DNA of 64,000 nucleotides, taken from assembly GCF_900105335.1 (NCBI RefSeq), contig NZ_LT629770.1, positions 1,674,001 through 1,738,000 of the forward strand. Direction: 5' to 3'. Of this stretch, positions 34,343-43,022 are shown one piece after another; the first letter of the stretch is position 1; each line of letters begins with the position of its first letter. Made by a program: the position numbers and the translations under genes. The notes under the pieces were generated by a model that saw nothing but the letters and a program-made list of their open reading frames with translations, did not search any database and had not been told where the DNA came from. The stretch is from Microbacterium paraoxydans. Lineage in GTDB: Bacteria > Actinomycetota > Actinomycetes > Actinomycetales > Microbacteriaceae.

Positions 34343-34888
34343 TCAGTCCCGGGGTCGGCGCCCGAAGCGTCGGCGCCGGGGTGACGTCTCTGGCACCGGT
34401 GTCCGCGCGGCCCGGCGTTCCGCCCACGCGACGACCTCGGCGTCGACGTCGCGCAGCGCGGTCACGACGGGAGGTCCACCCTGGAGCTGGCGCCGGGCCT
34501 CGCGCACACGCCGGTTGAAGTCCTCGAGCACCTCGCGCACGTCGGACTCGCGACCGAGGAGGTCGAGCTGCCCGTCGAGCTCGCGGTCCTCCGTGCGCAG
34601 GAGGATGGCGGGAGGGCCGAGCCCGGTCAGACCCTCGGTCTCGATCTTCCGGCGGATCCACCAGTCCGGGTCGTGGTGGTCGCCGAGCCCTTCGAGCGGC
34701 TTCCCGGCTCCCGGCAGATCGTCGAAGTCGCCGCGACGGATGGCGACCTGGATGGCGGATTCGACGAAGGCGGCTCTATCGACCGCCGCGGCCGCGGACG
34801 GGGTGCCGGTTTCGCTGTCGTCTTCAGCACTGCCGCCCTGCTGCTGCCGCGCTCGATAGCGCGCGGCCGCCTCCCGGGGATCCGTCAT
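34343..34888 (-). CDS. DUF1992 (DnaJ subfamily C28-like domain) protein
   Basis: 181 residues. The domain is clear at residues 38-110: FVESAIQVAIRRGDFDDLPG, GKPLEGLG, DPDWWIRRKIETEGL. The rest is helical and charged, ending in an Arg-rich tail. No J-domain is present. The function of DUF1992 in bacteria is not established. GGAGG lies upstream of ATG 34888. It is divergent from the MATE gene. Confidence 0.9.
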   Translation of the reverse strand: MTDPREAAARYRARQQQGGSAEDDSETGTPSAAAAVDRAAFVESAIQVAIRRGDFDDLPGAGKPLEGLGDHHDPDWWIRRKIETEGLTGLGPPAILLRTEDRELDGQLDLLGRESDVREVLEDFNRRVREARRQLQGGPPVVTALRDVDAEVVAWAERRAARTPVPETSPRRRRFGRRPRD

Positions 34889-34982
34889 GGTGCGCCTCCG
34901 TCCGCTGGGAGCTCCTCCTTCACCCTACGTCCGGTCGAGGCCGGCGGTCTCGGGTGTCGACGACAGGTCATAGGCTCGGAGG

Positions 34983-36305
34983 ATGGCCGCCCGCACCTCC
35001 CTGAACCGCGAGATCCTGCGCCTGGCGGTCCCCGCCCTCGGTGCGCTCATCGCGGAGCCGGCCTTCCTCATCGTCGACGCCGCCCTCGTCGGCCATCTCG
35101 GCACCGTCCCCCTCGCCGGGCTCGGCATCGCCGGAGCCGTGCTGCAGACGATCGTCGGCCTCATGGTGTTCCTCGCGTACTCCACGACTCCCGCGGTCGC
35201 GCGTCGGTTCGGGGCCGGGCGTCCGGGGGAGGCGGTCTCGGTCGGGATCAACGGCATGTGGCTCGCACTCGGCCTGGGTGCCGTGCTCGCCGTCGTCGGC
35301 GCCGTCTCGTCCCCCTGGCTCGTCTCCCTGTTCGGGGCGAGCGCCGAGGTGGCGGCACAGGCGAACGAATACCTCGTGATCTCGATGTGGGGTCTCCCCG
35401 CGATGCTCATCGTGTTCGCCGCCACCGGTCTCCTGCGCGGGATGCAGGACACCATGACCCCGCTGTGGATCGCGGGGCTCGGCTTCGCGGCGAACGCCCT
35501 GCTGAACTGGCTCTTCATCTACGGCCTCGGCTGGGGCATCGCCGGCTCCGCGGCGGGGACCGTGACGGCGCAATGGGGCATGGTCGCGGCGTACGCGCTC
35601 GTGGTCCGGCGGCTGGCGACCCGGCACAGCGCCTCGTTGCGCGCCCAGCGGGAGGGCCTGCGCCACACCGCGACGTCGGGCGGCTGGCTGTTCCTCCGCA
35701 CCGTGAGCCTGCGCGTCGCCCTGCTCGCGACCGTGGCCGTGGCGACGGGGATCGGCACCGAGGAGCTCGCCGGCTGGCAGATCGTGTTCACCATCTTCTC
35801 GGCGGCGGCCTTCGCCCTCGACGCACTCGCGATCGCCGCGCAGGCGCTGATCGGCAAGGAGCTGGGCGCCGGGGACGAGGAGCAGGTGCGCCGGGTGCTG
35901 GCGCGGACGGTCGCGTGGGGAGCGTGGTTCGGCGTCGTGGTCGGCGCCGTCATCGCCGCCCTCTCCGGGGGGCTCGGCATCGTCTTCACCGGCGATCAGG
36001 GCGTGGCAGAGGTGGTGCAGCCGGCCCTGCTCGTGCTCGCGGTGGCGCAGCCGATCGCGGGCGTGGTGTTCGTGCTGGACGGAGTGCTCATGGGAGCGAA
36101 CGACGCCCGGTACCTGGCGATCGCGGGCGGTCTGAACCTCGTGCCGTTCCTGCCCACCCTGGCGATCATCGCCGCGACGGGGGTCGACGGCACCGCCGGC
36201 CTCGTGTGGCTCGCCGTCGCGTTCTTCGGGGTGTACCTGCTCGCACGGCTGGCGACGCTGGGGTGGCGTGTGCGCTCCGGGCGATGGCTCGCCGCGCCGG
36301 CGTAG
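34983..36305 (+). CDS. MATE-family efflux transporter
   Basis: 440 residues, 12 helices in two homologous halves: EILRLAVPALGALIAEPAFLI at the N-terminus and a matching second half, with ATGLLRGMQDTMTPLWIA typical of DinF-like MATE pumps. It exports cationic drugs or metabolites using a sodium or proton gradient. ATG 34983 lies 6 bases after TAGGCT (34971-34976), the textbook form of the local leaderless start. Confidence 0.92.
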   Translation: MAARTSLNREILRLAVPALGALIAEPAFLIVDAALVGHLGTVPLAGLGIAGAVLQTIVGLMVFLAYSTTPAVARRFGAGRPGEAVSVGINGMWLALGLGAVLAVVGAVSSPWLVSLFGASAEVAAQANEYLVISMWGLPAMLIVFAATGLLRGMQDTMTPLWIAGLGFAANALLNWLFIYGLGWGIAGSAAGTVTAQWGMVAAYALVVRRLATRHSASLRAQREGLRHTATSGGWLFLRTVSLRVALLATVAVATGIGTEELAGWQIVFTIFSAAAFALDALAIAAQALIGKELGAGDEEQVRRVLARTVAWGAWFGVVVGAVIAALSGGLGIVFTGDQGVAEVVQPALLVLAVAQPIAGVVFVLDGVLMGANDARYLAIAGGLNLVPFLPTLAIIAATGVDGTAGLVWLAVAFFGVYLLARLATLGWRVRSGRWLAAPA

Positions 36306-36424
36306 CTCCTCCACAGGCGACCCGAAGAACGACTCATCCCCCGCCGCCGGGCACAGCGGAATACAGCGCCCCGCCACTCTGTCGCTCCGGTCCAGCATGG
36401 AGTGACACTGAAGGGATGCTGGGG

Positions 36425-36763
36425 ATGAACGACGCACAGGTATGGACGACGATCGGGGTTCTCGCCTCGGGCATGTACGCCACGATCACGCTCATGGCGA
36501 CGATGTTCGTGAGGATCATCAAGACGGAGATCGGCACGGTCCGCACGGAGATCGGCGGGATCCACACCGAGATCGGTGGGATCAAGGGCGAGATCGGCGG
36601 GATCAAGGGCGAGATCGTCGGGATCAAGGGCGAGATCGTCGGCGTGAAAGCCGAGATCGGGGATCTCCGGAAGGAGGTGCACGGTCTGAGCCGGCGCATG
36701 GACGGCCTCGACCGCGACGTCAGCGCGATCTCGCGGCACCTCTTCGGCATCGATCCGGCCTGA
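36425..36763 (+). CDS. Small membrane-anchored coiled-coil protein with 7-residue tandem repeats
   Basis: 112 residues: a hydrophobic N-terminal helix (VWTTIGVLASGMYATITLMATMFV) followed by seven tandem heptads of the type EIGGIKG, then a helical end (LSRRMDGLDRDVSAISRHL). The heptads come from a 21-base DNA tandem repeat (36527-36673). The start is chosen at 36425, where AAGGG lies 9 bases upstream; ATG 36416 is an alternative. It has the same plan as the protein at 46733, but with a different repeat unit. No function is known; a trimeric or tetrameric membrane-anchored rod is likely from the sequence. Confidence 0.75.
   Translation: MNDAQVWTTIGVLASGMYATITLMATMFVRIIKTEIGTVRTEIGGIHTEIGGIKGEIGGIKGEIVGIKGEIVGVKAEIGDLRKEVHGLSRRMDGLDRDVSAISRHLFGIDPA
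36527..36673 (+). repeat. 21-base tandem repeat, seven units, coding
   Basis: Units begin with GAGATC at 36527, 36548, 36569, 36590, 36611, 36632 and 36653. Each encodes one heptad (EIGGIKG or a variant). The near-identity of central units suggests recent slippage expansion. Confidence 0.9.
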
Positions 36764-36790
36764 CGGAGCAGGTACGACCGCTCCTCGTGC

Positions 36791-37456
36791 TCACTCCGCG
36801 TGGCGACGACACCACTCGTACATGATGACGGCGGCGGCGGCACTCGCGTTGATCGAGCGGGTCGAGCCGTACTGCGTGATCTCGATGTGACCGGAGGCGG
36901 CAGCCAGTGCCTCCGGCGACAGCCCCGGCCCCTCCTGACCGAAGAGGAGCACGCACGAGCGCGGCAGGTCGGCGCGGTCCACCGGCACGGCCCCGTCGAC
37001 GTTGTCGATCGCGATGACGGGCAGCCCCTCGGCGGCCGCCCAGGCGGCGAAGGTCGCGATGTCCTCGTGGTGCACGACGTGCTGGTAGCGGTCGGTCACC
37101 ATGGCGCCGCGCTTGTTCCAGCGACGGCGGCCGATGATGTGCACCGTGTCGGCGAGGAACGCGTTGGCGCTGCGCACGATGGAACCGATGTTCATGTCGT
37201 GCTGCCAGTTCTCGATCGCGACGTGGAACGGATGACGCCGCGTATCGAGATCAGCGACGATCGCCTCCATGCGCCAGTAGCGATAGCGGTCGGTGACGTT
37301 CCGCGTGTCGCCGTGCGCGAGGAGCTCGGGATCGTACTGCTCTCCCTCAGGCCAGGCCGACGGCCCTCCGGGCCAGGGGCCGACGCCGTATCCGGGCTGC
37401 GCCGAGGACCCCCCGGGGGCGGTCGGTTCCGTGCTCTCGGGGCGCTGCGCATCCAT
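36791..37456 (-). CDS. SpoU/TrmH-family RNA 2'-O-methyltransferase
   Basis: 221 residues with the SPOUT motifs in order: HDMNIGSIVRSANAF, VLLFGQEGPGLSPEALAAA and ITQYGSTRSINASAAAAVIM (trefoil-knot SAM site). The target is tRNA or rRNA. Position 18 or 34 of tRNA is possible, but the sequence does not decide. ATG 37456 lies 6 bases after TAGCCT (37463-37468, same strand). Divergent from mntH. Confidence 0.92.
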   Translation of the reverse strand: MDAQRPESTEPTAPGGSSAQPGYGVGPWPGGPSAWPEGEQYDPELLAHGDTRNVTDRYRYWRMEAIVADLDTRRHPFHVAIENWQHDMNIGSIVRSANAFLADTVHIIGRRRWNKRGAMVTDRYQHVVHHEDIATFAAWAAAEGLPVIAIDNVDGAVPVDRADLPRSCVLLFGQEGPGLSPEALAAASGHIEITQYGSTRSINASAAAAVIMYEWCRRHAE

Positions 37457-37523
37457 CCCGCCAGGCTATCGCCGCCTCCGCCTGGTCGCGGTCGGCGGAG
37501 GGGCCGCGCAACACCCGCGGATA

Positions 37524-37566
37524 TTTAGGCAGACCGAAAATACGCTACGGTTTCGGTGTGCCTAAA
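37524..37566 (+). promoter_or_regulatory. Two DtxR/MntR-type boxes on the mntH promoter
   Basis: TTTAGGCAGACCGAAA (37524-37539) and TTTCGGTGTGCCTAAA (37551-37566) are mirror images at 15 of 16 positions, with centres 27 bases apart. Each resembles a MntR/DtxR-type box. The second covers the -10-like TACGGT end and the GTG start codon (37558), so binding would block both transcription and a leaderless start. Manganese-responsive repression is the likely meaning. Confidence 0.75.
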
Positions 37567-38841
37567 AATTCCGACGCCGTACTGATCCCCGCCCGCACCG
37601 CCTCGCCGCGCCTGCTGTGGCTGCTGGGACCGGCACTGGTGGCAGGTGTGGCCTACCTCGACCCGGGCAACGTCGCCAGCAACATGACCGCGGGGGCGCA
37701 GTACGGCTATCTGCTCGTGTGGGTGGTCGTCGCCGGCAATGTGATGGCCTGGCTGATCCAGTACCTGTCCGCGAAGCTCGGCGTCGTCACCGGGCAGAGC
37801 CTCCCGGAGGTGCTGGGCCAGCGGCTGCGCCGCCCCTGGACCCGCCGCGCCTACTGGCTGCAGGCGGAGCTGGTCGCGATGGCGACGGACCTCGCCGAGG
37901 TCATCGGCGGTGCCGTCGCGCTGAACCTGCTCTTCGGCGTACCGCTGCTGTGGGGCGGCCTCATCACCGGGGCCGTGTCCATGGTTTTGCTCGCCGTGCA
38001 GAATCGTCGCGGCGCTCGGCCGTTCGAGTTCGTGATCATCGGCCTCATGTTCGTGATCACGATCGGCTTCATGGCTGGCCTGTTCCTCGCGCCACCTGAC
38101 CCGGCCGGGGTCGTGAGCGGCCTCGTGCCGCGCTTCGAGGACACGGGGTCCGTGCTGCTCGCCGCCTCGATCCTCGGCGCGACGATCATGCCGCACGCGA
38201 TCTACGCGCACTCCTCCCTGGCCCGCGACCGGTTCGGTGCGACGAGTGCCGAGACGACCGAGGAGGCGGCCCGGATCGAGACCTCGCGGATCCGCCGCCT
38301 GCTCACGGCGACGCGCTGGGATGTGACGATCGCTATGGTCATCGCGGGCTCCGTGAACCTCGGCATCCTCCTGCTCGCGGCGGCGAACCTCGCGGGCGTC
38401 GCGGGGACCGACTCGCTGGAGGGCGCACACGCCGCCCTCGCCGCGGGTCTCGGCCCGGTCGTGGCGACCTTCTTCGCCGTGGGACTGCTCGCCTCGGGTC
38501 TCGCCTCGACCTCCGTCGGCGCGTACGCGGGCGCCGAGATCATGCACGGCCTCCTGCACGTGCGCATCCCCCTGCTGGCCCGCCGCCTCGTGACGCTCAT
38601 CCCCGCGCTGGTGATCCTCGGCATCGGGGTGGACCCCACGCTCGCCCTCGTCCTCAGCCAGGTCGTGCTGTCTTTCGGCATCCCGTTCGCGCTGATCCCG
38701 CTCGTCGCCCTCACGGCGCAGCGCCGCACGCTCGGCGTCTGGGTCAACCGGGCGTGGACGACAGCCGCCGGCATCGTGGCCTCGGTGCTCCTCATCGCCC
38801 TGAACGGCGCCCTGCTCTGGCTGGTGCTGACGGGGGCATGA
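37558..38841 (+). CDS. mntH: Nramp-family divalent metal transporter (manganese importer)
   Basis: 427 residues, 11 helices. The metal-binding motifs are present: helix 1 AYLDPGNVASNMTAGA (DPGN) and helix 6 GATIMPHAIYAHSSLARDR (MPH). It imports Mn2+ (or Fe2+) with protons. GTG start at 37558, 6 bases after TACGGT (37546-37551). Two DtxR/MntR-type boxes overlap the promoter and start codon, supporting manganese control; a DtxR-family regulator gene lies 5.5 kb away, at 43023. Confidence 0.95.
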   Translation: MPKNSDAVLIPARTASPRLLWLLGPALVAGVAYLDPGNVASNMTAGAQYGYLLVWVVVAGNVMAWLIQYLSAKLGVVTGQSLPEVLGQRLRRPWTRRAYWLQAELVAMATDLAEVIGGAVALNLLFGVPLLWGGLITGAVSMVLLAVQNRRGARPFEFVIIGLMFVITIGFMAGLFLAPPDPAGVVSGLVPRFEDTGSVLLAASILGATIMPHAIYAHSSLARDRFGATSAETTEEAARIETSRIRRLLTATRWDVTIAMVIAGSVNLGILLLAAANLAGVAGTDSLEGAHAALAAGLGPVVATFFAVGLLASGLASTSVGAYAGAEIMHGLLHVRIPLLARRLVTLIPALVILGIGVDPTLALVLSQVVLSFGIPFALIPLVALTAQRRTLGVWVNRAWTTAAGIVASVLLIALNGALLWLVLTGA

Positions 38842-38861
38842 CGCCGGATAGGCTCGACATC

Positions 38862-39161
38862 ATGTCTGCCGCCTCCGCCCGTCGCACCGTCCGCCTCCTC
38901 ACCTGGAGCGGCTTCGCGACCGGCGTCATCGGCGGTCTGCTCATCGCGTTCCCGAAGGTCATCGGCCCCGCCAGCCCGTGGGTGCAGCTCGCGCTCGGCG
39001 TCGCCACCTTGATCTTCGCGTTCCGCGCCCGCAAGGTCGGCATCGCCGAGGTGGAGGGCTTCGACGGGCGCCTCTCGCTCGCCGCCGCCCTCCTGGGGTT
39101 CCTCGTGCTCTTCTTCGCGGGGCAGGCGACCGTGATCCTGCTCGGCTCCGCGGGCGCCTGA
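38862..39161 (+). CDS. Small three-helix membrane protein, unknown
   Basis: 99 residues with three hydrophobic segments (WSGFATGVIGGLLIAFPKVI, WVQLALGVATLIFAF, LAAALLGFLVLFFAGQA). The family is not recognised. ATG 38862 is 7 bases after TAGGCT (38849-38854). It follows mntH by 20 bases, so it may be co-transcribed as well as separately started. It converges with the NhaC gene with a 1-base gap. Confidence 0.7.
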   Translation: MSAASARRTVRLLTWSGFATGVIGGLLIAFPKVIGPASPWVQLALGVATLIFAFRARKVGIAEVEGFDGRLSLAAALLGFLVLFFAGQATVILLGSAGA

Positions 39162-39162
39162 C

Positions 39163-40608
39163 TCAGGCCGCGAGGAAGCCCGTCACGAGGTAGAGCACGA
39201 GCGAGACCCCGGCGGCGATCCCCGCGTAGGGGAGGATGGCCAGCATGAGGTTGATCGGCTTGATGCCGATGGACCGCGACGCGAGGATGATGCCGTCCCC
39301 GTAGAGGCAGGTCGTGCTGCCGAGCGCCGCCCCGGAGAACACCGCCGCGCCCGCCAGGATCGGGTCGGCGCCGAGGGCCAGCGCGAGCGGCAGCACCACG
39401 GGGGTGATGACCGCGGCGAGGTCCCAGAACGAACCGGTCGCGTAGGCGTACACGCCGCAGACGGCGAACACGATGGCGGGCAGCAGGGCCGGGGTGAGCA
39501 CCGGCTCCGTGACCTGGATGACGAACTCGGCGAGCTGCAGGGTGATGTTCATCTCCTGCACCATGAACGCCAGCACGGTAAGCACCATCACGAAGAGCAT
39601 GCTCTCGACGCCCTCCAGCGCCGCGTCCAGCACGCCCCGCACGGAGAGACGGCGCTGCACGAGGACGAGAACGATCGTGACGGCGAGCGCGGCCGCGGTG
39701 CCGGCGACGACGTTGGCGTCCGTGGCGATGGTGACGCCCACGAGCACCGCCATCGCGACGAGGAACGACCACGGCTGCGGCTTGCGTCCCGCCTCCGTCG
39801 AGGTCTCCAGCGCCACGGCGACCCGCTGCGCCGTCGAACCGTCGGGGTCGTCCTCGCGCAGCTCGGAGAGCAGGGCCGCTCCCTCCGCGCGGCGTTCCGC
39901 GTCGGTCGTTCCGAGGGGGAAGACGTCGCCGTCGCGCTCCGCCCGCAGGGCGTCCTTCTTCAGCGGACCGAAGCGCGGCAGCCAGCCGATGCTCATCAGC
40001 AGGGCGACCGCGATCGCCGTCCACCCGAAGAAGATGAACGGGATCGACTGCAGGTAGGCGCCGAAGCCGCTGCCTCCGACGGTCACGCCCTGGGCCTCGA
40101 AGAGTCCGGAGAAGAACAGCGCCCAGGTCGAGACCGGGACGAGCACCGCGATCGGCGCGGCGGTCATCTTCATGATCGCGCCGAGCTGCGTACGAGGGAC
40201 GCGGTACCGGTCGGTCACCTGCTTCATCGAGGTGCCGGTGGTGAGCACGTTGAGGTAGTCGTCCACGAACAGGACCACCGAGAGCAGGAACGTCAGCAGT
40301 GTCGACTTCCGGCGGGAGGTCACGAACCGCTCCACCCAGCGGGCGAAGTCGGTCACGATGCCCGACTTCTCGAACAGCATCATGAGGATGCCGAACAGCG
40401 CCACGATGAGCAGCAGCCACTGGGCGGTCTCGTTGGACAGCGCTGTTCCCGTGTATTCGACCCAGACGTCGAAGCCGCCCCAGCCGCCCAGGATCAGGGC
40501 GCCGGCGACGGTGCCGCAGAGCAGGGCGAAGAGGGTGCGCCGAGTGGCGACGGCGATCACGAGGATCACCGCGATGGGCAGGAGCGCGAGGGCGCCGAAT
40601 TCGGGCAT
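39163..40608 (-). CDS. NhaC-family Na+/H+ antiporter-like transporter
   Basis: 481 residues, about 11-12 helices. The family segment LLSVVLFVDDYLNVLTTGTSM carries the membrane Asp pair, and ATGSFWDLAAVITPVVLPLA and SGAALGSTTCLYGDGIILAS are characteristic of NhaC/YfkN-type carriers. Family members exchange sodium for protons or for organic acids and amino acids. GAGGTGA lies 6 bases before ATG 40608. It follows the amidohydrolase by 52 bases on the same strand, so it may carry the substrate or product of that enzyme. Confidence 0.9.
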   Translation of the reverse strand: MPEFGALALLPIAVILVIAVATRRTLFALLCGTVAGALILGGWGGFDVWVEYTGTALSNETAQWLLLIVALFGILMMLFEKSGIVTDFARWVERFVTSRRKSTLLTFLLSVVLFVDDYLNVLTTGTSMKQVTDRYRVPRTQLGAIMKMTAAPIAVLVPVSTWALFFSGLFEAQGVTVGGSGFGAYLQSIPFIFFGWTAIAVALLMSIGWLPRFGPLKKDALRAERDGDVFPLGTTDAERRAEGAALLSELREDDPDGSTAQRVAVALETSTEAGRKPQPWSFLVAMAVLVGVTIATDANVVAGTAAALAVTIVLVLVQRRLSVRGVLDAALEGVESMLFVMVLTVLAFMVQEMNITLQLAEFVIQVTEPVLTPALLPAIVFAVCGVYAYATGSFWDLAAVITPVVLPLALALGADPILAGAAVFSGAALGSTTCLYGDGIILASRSIGIKPINLMLAILPYAGIAAGVSLVLYLVTGFLAA

Positions 40609-40660
40609 GGGGTTCACCTCGGTGTGAAGAAGGAAGGGGGTATGAGGGGTCGAGCGGGGG

Positions 40661-42274
40661 TCAGGGCTCGACGCCGCCGACGACCGTCCGCTGTACGGGC
40701 AGGTCGGGGAGGTCGTCCGGGGCGACGTGCAGCGGGTTCTCCGCCCACACGGCGTAGTCGGCGCGGAACCCGGGGGCGATCCGGCCGAGGTCGGTGTCGC
40801 CCTGAGCACGCGCGGCACCCACGGTGTAGCCGTGCAGCGCCTGGTAGGGGGTGAGCACCTGGTGGGGCTCGAAGACGGGGGCGTCGCGGTCGCCGGGACG
40901 ACGGCGCAGCTGGGCCCAGGCGAGGCCGATGCGGGCGTCGTTCTGGGCGATGGGCCAGTCCGATCCCAGGGCGACCGGGGCTCCGGCCTCCCAGTAGTCG
41001 CGCACGCGCCAGGCACGGGCGGCACGGGCCGGTCCGAGACGCCGCGACCAGTCGTCCGAGCCGTCGGCCTTGCGCCACTGCAGGTGGAGCGGCTGCATCG
41101 AGGCGGTGATCCCCGCGGCCGCGAGGCGCGCGACGTCACGATCGGTCGTGGTCTCCAGGTGCTCGATCCGGTGGGGTGCGCCACCGGCACTGCGGACCCC
41201 GGCGGCGAGGTACGCATCGATGACCTCCCCCACCGCTCGGTCGCCGATGGCGTGCGTCGCGACCTGGAAGCCGGCCTCGGCATAGCGGCGCACGGTGCGG
41301 GCGTAGGCGGCGGCGTCCTTCCAGAACGGCGCGGTCCCCTCCCCCGCCGTGTCGGGCTCGTACAGCCAGGCGGTTCCCGTCTCCACCACGCCGTCGGCAT
41401 AGAGCTTGACGACCCCGCCCCGCCAGCGCTCTCCCCGGCGGTCGCGCATCCGGAGGTTCTCGGCCGTGCGGGCGGTGTCGAACCCGGGCTCGTGGTCGAT
41501 GGCGGAGACGATGCGGATCGGTAGACCCGGCCCCTGCTCCATGGCGTCCAGCAGGTCCAGGGTCGCGAAGCCGCCGTCCATGATCGTGCCGCCGGTGAGG
41601 CCGGAGGACCGGAGCCCCTGCAGCAGTTCGTGGCCGGCGGCGAGCGTCTGCGCACGGTCCAGGGCGGGGGCGGCGAGGCGCACGGGCTCGTAGGCGCCGA
41701 GTTCGCGCAGCTCGCCGGTCGGGATCCCCTCGGCGTCGACCACGACGAGGGAGGAGTCGTCCGTCTCGCGCGGCCCGGTGATGCCGCCGCGCCGCAGCCC
41801 CTCGCGGCTGGCCAGCGCGGTGTGTCCGTCGAACACGATGAGGAGCGCAGGGAGGCCGCGCACCGCGTCCTCGATGGCGTCGGCGGTCATGGGGACCTCG
41901 TGGAAGACGTCGTAGTCGAGATTCCACCCGCGCACCCACGGCTCGGCGTCCTCGTCGAGCGCCCGGTCCGCCTCGGCGCGCAGGGCGGCGCGCAACGCCG
42001 CGGCGGTGGTGATGCCCCCGAGGTCGATTCCCGCGGTGAGCTCGAGGCCCTGCAGCGGGTGCAGGTGCGCGTCGATGAGCCCGGGGGTGACGGCGGCACC
42101 GCCGAGGTCGTGCACGACGGTTCCGGTCCCGCGCAGCTCGCGGACGAGGTCGTCGCCGCCGACCGCGAGGAAGCGACCGTCGCGGACGGCGAAGGCCGTC
42201 GCCTCCGGGCGGCGGGGGTCCATGGTCACGACGCGCGCGCCGGTGACGATAGTGTCGGCGTCGAAACCCGTCAT
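40661..42274 (-). CDS. Amidohydrolase of the YtcJ-like group
   Basis: 537 residues. The metal-binding HxH is in VTPGLIDAHLHPLQGLE, followed by KLYADGVVETGTAWLYEP (metal-bridging Lys), ATHAIGDRAVGEVID, PHRIEHLETT and ALGSDWPI (final Asp), the order found in TIM-barrel amidohydrolases such as YtcJ. The substrate is an unknown amide or cyclic amide. GAGGAAG lies before ATG 42274. It is divergent from a TetR gene across a perfect dyad and followed by a NhaC-type carrier, which suggests an inducible uptake-and-hydrolysis unit. Confidence 0.9.
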   Translation of the reverse strand: MTGFDADTIVTGARVVTMDPRRPEATAFAVRDGRFLAVGGDDLVRELRGTGTVVHDLGGAAVTPGLIDAHLHPLQGLELTAGIDLGGITTAAALRAALRAEADRALDEDAEPWVRGWNLDYDVFHEVPMTADAIEDAVRGLPALLIVFDGHTALASREGLRRGGITGPRETDDSSLVVVDAEGIPTGELRELGAYEPVRLAAPALDRAQTLAAGHELLQGLRSSGLTGGTIMDGGFATLDLLDAMEQGPGLPIRIVSAIDHEPGFDTARTAENLRMRDRRGERWRGGVVKLYADGVVETGTAWLYEPDTAGEGTAPFWKDAAAYARTVRRYAEAGFQVATHAIGDRAVGEVIDAYLAAGVRSAGGAPHRIEHLETTTDRDVARLAAAGITASMQPLHLQWRKADGSDDWSRRLGPARAARAWRVRDYWEAGAPVALGSDWPIAQNDARIGLAWAQLRRRPGDRDAPVFEPHQVLTPYQALHGYTVGAARAQGDTDLGRIAPGFRADYAVWAENPLHVAPDDLPDLPVQRTVVGGVEP

Positions 42275-42293
42275 GACGTTCTTCCTCGAGCGA

Positions 42294-42310
42294 ATTGAAA
42301 GAGTTTCAAT
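42294..42310. promoter_or_regulatory. TetR operator, perfect dyad
   Basis: ATTGAAAGAGTTTCAAT: 7-base arms around GAG, between the divergent amidohydrolase and TetR genes. AT-rich in a 70 percent GC background. It is the natural site for the neighbouring TetR protein to control both directions. Confidence 0.8.
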
Positions 42311-42344
42311 AAAGTAGCAGACACGGAACCCGAATCGAGCCCCG

Positions 42345-43013
42345 ATGACGAAGACTCCCCGCAGCGTGGGCCGCCCCTCCGGCCGGGTGCTCACCGAGGA
42401 GCGGATCCTCGATGCCGCCTTCCGACTCAGCGCGGAACGCACCCCGCAGCGCTTCACCATGACCGCGCTCGCGGAATCCCTCGGGGTGCGCACCTCGGCG
42501 CTCTATCACCACTTCGAGAACCGCGACGCTGTGATCCGGGCCATGCGCGGCCGCGTGAGCCGCTCCCTCGCCACCCCGGTGCCCCGCGAACGACCCCTGG
42601 AGGACGCCCTGCTCGCCTGGGCGCACAGCTATCGCGACGCGGCCGTCGCCGCCCCGCAGGCCATGGTCATGCTCGCGAGCTCCCCCATCGATGCCGACGA
42701 GGGCTCGTTCGCGGACTACGAGCAGATCGCGGTGCTGCTCTCCGACGACGGCTGGCCCCGCGAGACGATCGTCGATGCCATCGTCGCGCTGGAGTCGTTC
42801 ATCATCGGCTCCGCGCTGGACGCGCTCGCTCCGGCGGACAACATGGCACCGAAGGAGCTCGCCCCCGCCTACCCCACCTTCGCCGCGGCGGAGAATGCGA
42901 GGGCCGAGCTCAGCGACGACCCCGCCCGACGGACGTTCGAGATCGGCGTGCGCGCCCTCATCCACGGCCTCACGGCCTGGGCGCGCAGGGGCGGAGACCG
43001 GCCCGCGCCGTAG
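42345..43013 (+). CDS. TetR-family transcriptional regulator
   Basis: 222 residues: the N-terminal helix-turn-helix TEERILDAAFRLSAERTPQRF, then TALAESLGVRTSALYHHFEN, followed by a helical ligand domain with TetR_C-like character (ALLAWAHSYRDAAVAAP). It probably represses the divergent amidohydrolase and NhaC genes by binding the dyad at 42294-42310; the ligand would be their substrate. There is no clear ribosome site. Confidence 0.93.
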   Translation: MTKTPRSVGRPSGRVLTEERILDAAFRLSAERTPQRFTMTALAESLGVRTSALYHHFENRDAVIRAMRGRVSRSLATPVPRERPLEDALLAWAHSYRDAAVAAPQAMVMLASSPIDADEGSFADYEQIAVLLSDDGWPRETIVDAIVALESFIIGSALDALAPADNMAPKELAPAYPTFAAAENARAELSDDPARRTFEIGVRALIHGLTAWARRGGDRPAP

Positions 43014-43022
43014 AGTGGTGGG

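Noticed and set aside
36527..36673. Tandem repeat as a CRISPR array
   Set aside because: Units are adjacent without spacers and lie in frame in a coding region; the same holds for 46883-47080.
39163..41655. Frame extending the NhaC gene 350 codons upstream
   Set aside because: The upstream part is an off-frame reading of the amidohydrolase gene; the NhaC start at 40608 has its own ribosome site.
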